Part shown: positions 54,301-59,514 of the stretch, in pieces | Position numbering within the stretch: position 1 is the stretch's first letter | Layout: each line of letters starts with the position of its first letter | Assembly (NCBI RefSeq): GCF_019947135.1 | Contig: NZ_JAGSHT010000007.1 | Coordinates: forward strand, 1-64,000 | DNA from: Occultella gossypii | GTDB lineage: Bacteria; Actinomycetota; Actinomycetes; Actinomycetales; Beutenbergiaceae | DNA length: 64,000 nucleotides | Direction of reading: 5' to 3' | Notes under the pieces: model-generated | What the model was told of the DNA's origin: nothing | Database searches by the model: none | What the model saw: only the letters and a program-made list of their open reading frames with translations | Translations under genes and position numbers: made by a program

Positions 54301-55788
54301 GGCCGCGATGGTGTTGGGGTGGGTGACGTCGTCGGGTGTCTGGTCGGGGTCGGTGTCGGCGGTGAACGGGATCGTGGCGGAGGCACCGTTGACGAGGTCT
54401 CCGGTGAACTCGACCGAGAAGCCCTCGACGACGCAGTCGGGCGGCGGGTTCGGCAGGGTGTTGACGGTGGTGGTCTCCTGGCTGGGCGTGGTCCCGTCCG
54501 CGCAGGTGAACGTGACGGTCGCCGCCGTCGCACCGGTCGGCCACGTGACCCCGGTCCCGTCACCGGCGGGGCCGAAGCCGGTGAACGTGAGCGGGTCGTC
54601 CCCCTCGAACGGACTCGCAGTCCCCGGGTCCGGCTCGGTGATGGTCATCGACGTCACCGCGGTGCCCGTGTTGGTCGCGCCGAGGGTCACCGTCGTCGGG
54701 TCGCCGGCGCTCACCGTGGCCGGGTCGAAGCTCTTGCTCGCCTCGACCGAGTTGTTCGGTGGCGTGATGACGTAGGTGTCGGAGGCGGTCGTCGGTGTCG
54801 ACTCGCCGTCACCGTGGATGACATAGGAGGAGGTGTCGTTCGTGACCGTCGTCGCCTCGGTGAGTTCGGTCACGGCATCGTTCTGCTGCACCCCGACCGG
54901 GATCGTGGCCGTCGCGCCGGGCTGGATGTCACCGCTGAAGGTGTACCGCACGCCCTGCACGTCCGCCGGGTCGACCGTGTCGTCGATGGGTAGCCACTGG
55001 GTCCCGTCCCAGTACTCCTGCGTGACCGTGTCCGCGTTCGGCGGCATGGCGATGTCACCGGTGCCCGTGTACTCGAGGTAGGTGAACGGGTTGGGCGTGG
55101 CCGTCGGGTCGACCGGGTCCTGGATGACGAGGGTGTCCACCGGGTCGTTCGAGGTGTTCGTGGCACCCAGGTTCATCGTCGCGGCCGTGCCAGGCTCGGC
55201 GAGGGCGCCCTCGGGCTCGATGGACTTCGTCGTCTCGGAGTCGAGGACGAGCGGCACCACCGGCACGATGTCGTCGGAGGCCGACTGCTCGGTCGCGTTG
55301 TCCGAGACCACCGTCGCGGTGTTCGTGATCGGCACGCCGTCCGCGCTGAACGGCAGGTCCGGGTCGACCTGCGCGGTCACGAGGATCTGCACCTGGCCAC
55401 CGTTCGTGACGCTGTCAGCCGTGTAGGTCACCGTGTCCGTATCGGTGTCCGCGACCAGCTCACCGTTGGTCGCGCCCGCCTGGCTCTGGATCGAGGCACT
55501 GACGAGCTCCAGTCCGTCGGGCAGCGGGTCGGTCAGCGTGGTCGGGGTACACGGCTCGGCGTTCGGGTCGGAGCAGGACACCGTGACGAACCACAGCACC
55601 TCGTCACCGGGCTCGTACGGCCCAGTGCTCGTCTCGACCTTCTGGATGCCCCAGGTCGCCGCGAAGGCCGGCAGCGCCGGCACGAGCGAGAACGGCAGCA
55701 CCAGAAGGGCTGTGACCAGCCCGGCCCAGGTGAGCCGACGCCGGCGCAGGTCCGTCCCCGGTCGTGATTGCAGTGTCCGGTCGGTCAT
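48328..55788 (-). CDS. Giant cell-wall-anchored repeat protein (DUF11-like and DUF5979 domains)
   Basis: 2,486 residues. A Sec signal peptide covers residues 1-43 (basic LRRRRLTW, hydrophobic core, cleavage near AFA-AT). The first ~1,700 residues are DUF11/isopeptide-type adhesin repeats rich in Asp, Thr and Pro, for example TNTATVVSDNATEQSASDD. Six DUF5979 repeats follow (see the repeat entry). The C-terminus has a sortase-like signal, IPATG from residue 2452, a hydrophobic helix and a RRRR tail. Ile replaces the usual Leu of LPxTG. It is probably displayed on the cell wall as a long stalk or adhesin. The start at 55788 overlaps the DUF389 stop (ATGA), so it should be co-expressed with that membrane protein. 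No sortase gene is in the window. Confidence 0.9.
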   Translation of the reverse strand: MTDRTLQSRPGTDLRRRRLTWAGLVTALLVLPFSLVPALPAFAATWGIQKVETSTGPYEPGDEVLWFVTVSCSDPNAEPCTPTTLTDPLPDGLELVSASIQSQAGATNGELVADTDTDTVTYTADSVTNGGQVQILVTAQVDPDLPFSADGVPITNTATVVSDNATEQSASDDIVPVVPLVLDSETTKSIEPEGALAEPGTAATMNLGATNTSNDPVDTLVIQDPVDPTATPNPFTYLEYTGTGDIAMPPNADTVTQEYWDGTQWLPIDDTVDPADVQGVRYTFSGDIQPGATATIPVGVQQNDAVTELTEATTVTNDTSSYVIHGDGESTPTTASDTYVITPPNNSVEASKSFDPATVSAGDPTTVTLGATNTGTAVTSMTITEPDPGTASPFEGDDPLTFTGFGPAGDGTGVTWPTGATAATVTFTCADGTTPSQETTTVNTLPNPPPDCVVEGFSVEFTGDLVNGASATIPFTADTDPDQTPDDVTHPNTIAADVPNAGTTASADLVTLVDRLATDTTKVISPSTIPAVPGQSVIVQLPTQLLPFGPDGSTTNADQVVISDPTDPANPTDFWDHFLPTSVRSTDVPAGAILTINYWNGTAWVPAPTPECGPFTGAATVSCDLPPDAQGVQFVFDSTGDGFPPGTQFQPNFVAEFTGPTTQDDPLTNCGASSASSGTVDPTEPAQGCATVDPFPVDGEGDIDSIDKTFLGDAPVSVLARSDDRVTAQLTWSTSGFSGVDPMVLSDIADPETTAIEDSFYDAFDLVRVEGIDASVDPLMQYDRVVGVELFIDGAWVPAINDPCPCDGSMPGFDLEPEEQEDATSVRVTYTESENRGTDDPLAPQPGDGVARSTQADGRHLNLTFEVRDYRRGAPTEPVLGSTNGTIYNTADPGLVNDTARATGTFEGNDYTDTDGDDVLILDQPLNVTVAKDWTGGPISVPPPDTPVEAYPSTVVTITGTNASAAKVDQLRLVEPGAPDSGDVQTGEGTSPFDVFTLTGLDLTPPAGATSTTVTLTAVDGSTAQFDEAGAEALTAADLVDVVGVEASYDGLVMPAATGSMDLTLQLRAADRYTEVPIYGDAGTIVVDENPVPNGAVATIDDPGGTPEDVRLAYDDAAMPLQVAGIDVVVGKSFDPAQIVEPGTGPVTMTLTGQPVGPSRAVEMVLEDSDPQFWNSYDFVAFDGATLTAPIEQVLVEAYTGGTFTEGPDGVVVGGGQWVGGDGEPSATFALPDGVAPEDVQGLRFTFSRTDGSIWENPATPVQSVPISVERREDMRTGGPVLTDLEGNEPAPGETAPGVTSNTVDGVVTGADLVVDPDTGDLVPVSANADAAAQIVYAHATNAVEIVKDFDGTITGGTQPPAAVFPMNITVTNTGSRPIFDLVVTDPMPTDAGGGQLVLADVEEPFSYALAGDPPDPASGDPLPTDPADVTVDQVGDLESLTFSFPDGTAFEVGQTYTITVQVQFRLGLEAGALVENTAGVTGDRPWDACVSRLNPATGVCEADSDVTTVPAAVLAQSKYVRATADDELDVMIDPAAPDQDVECIPDADGFYAYPCTPVIIPGHDETWRIEVDNVGNLPMNRVVLYDRLPTPGDTGSFADSPRGSQWETLLSSASVPTLAVGPAGAALSLYYTTVDDYCMDDLTDPINRPCPVDPTTGWAELGEDVDQATLDAITAVQIVIDFPEGALFVPGEFIALDFETTTPPEVQEAGGRSIAWNSTAAAAVVVTADGTELPLLPTEGTKVGVATASGPLSVLKFVIGPAAGDAPETLLLFVQCTSAIGTPVETVLDPIPITVTAGVPVTVPNLPYGAECTITEDGTNGQTELIVGTVTIDSEDPDDPTTIVAVNRYEVAGIDVSKDVVTDAVDADGEPVPFGPFEVTVECTFLGDPVYAEGYGPDDPMVLPIEDDETVHLDGFPVGSECTVTETGTGNASAVTILVTQGDAEPVPTDGPSTEITLVTDADDGTTGNDVVLTNIYDVGQLDLVKVVAGDGAQAYGTGPFVLAVQCTFDDDGDGSGEPRVVYDATVVLGAAGPLEAQIANLPTGAVCAVTETDDGGATSSVVEPSSVTIGSADTVTVTATNTFDVGSIVLDKVVDGDGADLYGDGPFTVTLECTYEDEPVAIPGGAEREITPGAPVGVDGLPVGAECTVTETDDGDATGTSMTVTVAGEEPVQTGGTSAEVIVPPVDPGGEPTAVGIVATNTFQLGSIQVDKLTEGDGADLYGAGPFGVTLECSFDGESVEIPGGAEREIMPGTPVLYEELPVGAECAVTETGTAGATSTVIAPEGGAVTVPAPAEGDEEPAVATVTVTNVFDLTSLEVVKEIDGDWAASGSDGRFEVTLTCTWMVDGVATDLEIPGGPARVLQAPDDVVATYADLPVGADCELTETVTGEADDTSIVVEIDGTEPVTTTGTTVVVPLTGTTAPGQAQVTVTNAFDPVPPPAPGPADPQIPATGSDAGWLAGAALLLIGAGVFLVIARRRRSTV
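48475..50540 (-). repeat. Six DUF5979-type protein repeats
   Basis: Six tandem units of about 100-130 residues end the surface protein. Each begins with a strand such as GSIVLDKVVDGDGADLYGDG or GSIQVDKLTEGDGADLYGAG, then a conserved CT/CS, then LPVGAECTVTETD, and closes with TNTFDV or TNVFDL. Units four and five are the most alike, suggesting the newest duplication. The diverged outer units suggest old expansion. Confidence 0.8.
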
Positions 55789-56825
55789 GGCTCGACCCTC
55801 TCCCCCACGGTGTGGACGACGATGACCCGCGGCTCCCAAGGAACCAGACTGTCCACCTGGTCAACAAGCGGTGCGATGTCGGGCAACTCGCCGGGACTGC
55901 GCACCTCGACGACGAGGTCCTGGCCGAGCCAGGACACGTCCTCGACGACGGCGTCGTCGACCCCCTCCACCCACTCCTGCGCGGCCGCCCCGGCCTGGCG
56001 CAGCCACAGGTCGGCGAGCAGTGCCTGCACAGAGTTCGCCACCATCGGGACCGCGACGACCAGGACCGCAACGAGAGCGACCAGTGTCGTCGAGCGACGC
56101 CGTCGGGCTCCGGCCGTGCCCCGCACGGCACGCGCCCGCGCGCCGTACCCGACGGCGGAGAAGACCACCGTGGCCGCGACGACGAGCGCGACGGCGTTCG
56201 ATCCGAAGAGGAGCAGCGCGCCGGCGGCCAGAGCGGGCTGGCCGACGCCGAGGCAGACGCCGACCACGCCGAGCGGTGGGACGAGCGAGATCGCGATCGC
56301 GATGCCCGGCAGGATGTCTCCGAGGTCGCGCCGGGTGAGCGCGATGGCCCCCGCGAACCCGGTGGCGAACGCGGCGACGAGGTCACCGACGCCGGGCGCC
56401 GTCCGCCCGGTGACCTGCGAGTTGCCGGCAACCCCGGTCGTTGCGGGCAGGACCAGCGTCACCAGCAGGCCGAGCGCGACCACGACGACAATGCCACCCA
56501 GGACGTAGCCGACCGACCGCAGGATCGCCGAGCGATCCCCCACGACGATGCCGAGCCCGATCCCGAGGATCGGTGTGGACAGCGGTGCGATGATCATCGC
56601 GCCGATCACCGTCGCGGTGGAGTCCGTCACCACGCCGCACACCGCGATCACACCGGCCAGGACCAGCATCACCCAGAATGCGGAGCGCTTCGCACGGGTG
56701 TCTCCGCCGTCGAGGTCGAGCCTGTCGGCGACGGTCGCCGGGTCGCGGCGTTGCGAGTGCGGCACCAGCGCGTCGACGAGGCGGCGCGGGCGGCGCTCAC
56801 CCGTGTCGACGACCGGTGCCTTCAT
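55785..56825 (-). CDS. DUF389 family membrane protein
   Basis: 346 residues. The DUF389 core has about six to eight membrane helices with ATVIGAMIIAPLSTPILGIG and ISLVPPLGVVGVCLGVGQPA. A C-terminal extracytoplasmic-looking segment ends PWEPRVIVVHTVGERVEP. Function unknown; the family has been linked to transport only by its topology. A GGAAGGGG site precedes the ATG at 56825. A perfect palindrome at 56915 with a TACGTT -10 (56891-56886) lies upstream, so the operon DUF389-surface protein is part of the regulon. Confidence 0.9.
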   Translation of the reverse strand: MKAPVVDTGERRPRRLVDALVPHSQRRDPATVADRLDLDGGDTRAKRSAFWVMLVLAGVIAVCGVVTDSTATVIGAMIIAPLSTPILGIGLGIVVGDRSAILRSVGYVLGGIVVVVALGLLVTLVLPATTGVAGNSQVTGRTAPGVGDLVAAFATGFAGAIALTRRDLGDILPGIAIAISLVPPLGVVGVCLGVGQPALAAGALLLFGSNAVALVVAATVVFSAVGYGARARAVRGTAGARRRRSTTLVALVAVLVVAVPMVANSVQALLADLWLRQAGAAAQEWVEGVDDAVVEDVSWLGQDLVVEVRSPGELPDIAPLVDQVDSLVPWEPRVIVVHTVGERVEP

Positions 56826-56885
56826 CGTCTGCCCCTTCCGGACTCGGTCCACGCGCGGGCGCACGGATTCTGTCGGTGAGATTTT

Positions 56886-56891
56886 CAACGT
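56886..56891 (-). promoter_or_regulatory. -10 element of DUF389/surface-protein promoter
   Basis: TACGTT on the minus strand, 23 bp from the palindrome at 56915 and about 60 nt before the DUF389 start. Confidence 0.6.
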
Positions 56892-56914
56892 AGGAGCCAC
56901 GTTCTGGGCCGACA

Positions 56915-56931
56915 TCACCCGCCCTGGGTGA
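56915..56931. promoter_or_regulatory. 17-bp regional palindrome (perfect)
   Basis: TCACCC-GCCCT-GGGTGA, with fully complementary arms, in the gap between the sulfatase stop and the DUF389 start. Confidence 0.8.
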
Positions 56932-56944
56932 GCGCTCGGCGAGG

Positions 56945-59269
56945 TCAGTCGCGGGCCAGCGCCGCCATGGCCTCGGTCTCGAGGTCGAGATAGCTCTCGT
57001 CGCTGACGTCGATCGCAACGCCGAGGATCTTGCCGCCCGTGAAGGCGAACGGAGCCTGGTACGAGCGGCTGACGGAGTCGGCACTGTCGAAGCCGACGCA
57101 GAGCCCGTCGCCGCAGAGCGTGAACTTTCCGACCTGGGCCCGCATCGGTCCCTCCGCGACGACCTGATCGTCGACGTAGAGCCTCGTGCTGCCGACCGAC
57201 TCCTTGTTCGGTCCAGCTCCTTCGCGGACGAACTCCATCCCGAGCGCGTGTGGTCCGGGAGTGAGCACGTCCGAGACGAAGGTCTGCTCCGGTGGGATCC
57301 CGAGGAAGTTGTAGACGTAGTGCAACTTCCGGTCCGTGATGAACAGGGCGTGCCCACCGAAGCGGGAACCGTGCGCGAACATGATGCCCTCGGCGTCCGC
57401 ACTGATGTCGACGTCCGCGATGATCTTGTAGGACCGACCGCGCACGTTCACGGCCACGCCCTCCGGGACCGCGCTGGTGCCCGCGTAGTAGACGAACCTG
57501 GTCCGCGGCGGTTCGGAGGTGGGGCGGTCGAGAGTAAGTTGATCCATCGCGGTGCGGTCGTCCAGCGGGAGCGCGTTGTTCGCCTCTGCCTCGGCGAACC
57601 AGGACGCGACGAGCTCCTCGACCTTCGCCGGATACTCGTGGGCCAGGTTCGTCGACTCCGACCGGTCCTCGTCGACGTGGTAGAGCTCCCACTCGTCGTC
57701 CTCGAAGTGTCCCTTGCCGGTGATCGGCGCATGGGTGGCCGCGACCTTCCAGCCGTCCTCCCACAGCCCGCGGGTTCCGATCATGGAGTAGAACTGGCGC
57801 TTCTTCCGGGTCGGAGCGTCCGCGTCGTCGAAGCTGTAGCGCATCGACACACCGGCCAGCGGAGCCTGTGCCACACCCCGATACACGTCCGGCATCTCCA
57901 GCCCGGCCAGGTCGAGGATCGTCGGCACGATGTCGGTGACGTGGTGGTACTGATGCCGGATCTCGCCACGCGCCTTGATGCCCTTCGGCCAGTGGATCAC
58001 CAGCGGGTCGCAGGTACCGCCGGAGTACTGGCTGTACCGCTTGAACATCTGGAACGGTGTACTGAATGCGGCCGCCCAACCCGTCGGGTAGTGGTTGTAG
58101 GTCTCCGGGCCACCGAGGTTCTCCAGCTGGGTCAGGTTCTCGGCGAGATCGTCGGGATAGTTGTTGAAGAACTTGTTCTCGTTCACCGATCCGTCCGGTG
58201 AACCCTCGCCGGACGCGCCGTTGTCGGCACAGTAGAAGACGATCGTGTTGTCGAGTTGACCGGTCTCCTCCAGGTAGTCGATGACACGGCCCACCTGGGC
58301 GTCGGTGTACTCGCTGAAGCCGGCGAACACCTCCGCCATCCGGGCGAACAGCCGTTTCTCGTCAGCGCGGAGCGAGTCCCACGGCTTGACGTAGTCGGCT
58401 GGGTTGGCCTGGTCGGCGCCGATCGGGTTGAACGGGGTCAGCTCGGTGCCCGCCGGCAGGACGCCCTTCTCCACCATCCGCGCCAGCACCCACTCGCGGT
58501 AGGCGTCGTAGCCGTCGTCGAAAGCGCCCTTGTACTTGTCGATGTACTCCTGGGGAGCATGGTGCGGCGCGTGGTTGGCCCCGGGGCAGAACCACATGTA
58601 CCAGGGCTTGGACGGGTTCGACGCCTGCTGGTCCCGGACCATCTTGATCGCCCGGTCGGCGAGGTCCTTGGAGAGGTGGTACCCCTCCTCCGGAGTGTAG
58701 GGCTGCTCGATGTAGTGGTTGTCCTCGCACAGGTCCGGGTACCACTGGTTGGTCTCGCCGCCGAGAAAGCCGTAGAAGCGGTCGAAGCCGAGCTGGAGCG
58801 GCCACTGCCGGCGGCTGCCACCGGCGGCGTTGTCCTGCTCGGGCACGTTGTGGTCCTTGCCCAGCCAGAAGGTGCTGTAGCCATTGTCCTGCAGGATGTG
58901 CCCGATGGTCGCACAGTCCTCCGGGATGCGGCCCGAGTTTCCGGGGAATCCGTTGGTGGATTCCATCAGCGAGGCGATCCCGTTCCTGGTGTGGTTGCGC
59001 CCGGTCAGGAAGCAGGAACGGGTCGGCGAGCACAGCGCCGTCGTGTGCCACTGGGTGTAGATCAGGCCGTTCTCGGCGAGCCGCTCCAGTGTCGGCATGG
59101 CGATGCGGCCACCGTAGGGCGTCCACGACGCCATCCCGGTGTCGTCGTAGAGCACGACCAGTACGTTCGGGGCACCGTCCGGCGCCTTGGGCAACTCGTA
59201 CGGGGACCAGTCGGGTACCGAATCCCTGACGTCGAGGTTGATGACCCCGTTGAACTCCTTGGCTGCCAT
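56945..59269 (-). CDS. Type I sulfatase (arylsulfatase family)
   Basis: 774 residues. The formylglycine site CSPTR is in TTALCSPTRSCFLTGRNH (near residue 80), with metal-site residues in VVLYDDTGMASWTPYGGRIA and later FYCADNGASGEGSPDG. The long C-terminal part (residues ~590-774) is a beta-rich domain seen in large bacterial arylsulfatases. There is no signal peptide from the ATG at 59269, so it seems to be intracellular unless exported otherwise. It needs a formylglycine-generating enzyme, not found in the window. GAGAGGGAAGG precedes the start. The shared palindrome at 59414 and a GACGAT -10 (59391-59386) lie upstream. Confidence 0.93.
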   Translation of the reverse strand: MAAKEFNGVINLDVRDSVPDWSPYELPKAPDGAPNVLVVLYDDTGMASWTPYGGRIAMPTLERLAENGLIYTQWHTTALCSPTRSCFLTGRNHTRNGIASLMESTNGFPGNSGRIPEDCATIGHILQDNGYSTFWLGKDHNVPEQDNAAGGSRRQWPLQLGFDRFYGFLGGETNQWYPDLCEDNHYIEQPYTPEEGYHLSKDLADRAIKMVRDQQASNPSKPWYMWFCPGANHAPHHAPQEYIDKYKGAFDDGYDAYREWVLARMVEKGVLPAGTELTPFNPIGADQANPADYVKPWDSLRADEKRLFARMAEVFAGFSEYTDAQVGRVIDYLEETGQLDNTIVFYCADNGASGEGSPDGSVNENKFFNNYPDDLAENLTQLENLGGPETYNHYPTGWAAAFSTPFQMFKRYSQYSGGTCDPLVIHWPKGIKARGEIRHQYHHVTDIVPTILDLAGLEMPDVYRGVAQAPLAGVSMRYSFDDADAPTRKKRQFYSMIGTRGLWEDGWKVAATHAPITGKGHFEDDEWELYHVDEDRSESTNLAHEYPAKVEELVASWFAEAEANNALPLDDRTAMDQLTLDRPTSEPPRTRFVYYAGTSAVPEGVAVNVRGRSYKIIADVDISADAEGIMFAHGSRFGGHALFITDRKLHYVYNFLGIPPEQTFVSDVLTPGPHALGMEFVREGAGPNKESVGSTRLYVDDQVVAEGPMRAQVGKFTLCGDGLCVGFDSADSVSRSYQAPFAFTGGKILGVAIDVSDESYLDLETEAMAALARD

Positions 59270-59413
59270 GTCCGATGGCCTTCCCTCTCCGAGACGAGCG
59301 CGTCGCCGAACCATGGGCCGCCCGGATGGCATTGCACGCATCGATCGGACCGATCGGAACCGACCGGACGGCGTCTGTCCTGCCCATCGTCTGCCTCGAC
59401 CTGGGTGCGATCG

Positions 59414-59430
59414 TCACCCCATCTGGATGA
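59414..59430. promoter_or_regulatory. 17-bp regional palindrome (perfect)
   Basis: TCACCC-CATCT-GGATGA, between the divergent sulfatase and LuxR 3 genes. GACGAT (minus strand, 59391-59386) is 22 bp away and CACGCT (plus strand, 59454-59459) 23 bp away, so both directions have a possible -10. Confidence 0.8.
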
Positions 59431-59502
59431 GCCGGTGACCAGGGCCCCAATGACACGCTCGGCTCGCGACCGCAGGATCGGCGCGAGATTCGGCCGTGAC
59501 GC

Positions 59503-59508
59503 TAGGCT
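59503..59508 (+). promoter_or_regulatory. -10 element of a leaderless LuxR 3 promoter
   Basis: TAGGCT followed by 6 nt and ATG at 59515. It may be a second, basal promoter in addition to the palindrome-linked one further upstream. Confidence 0.5.
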
Positions 59509-59514
59509 CCCAGC

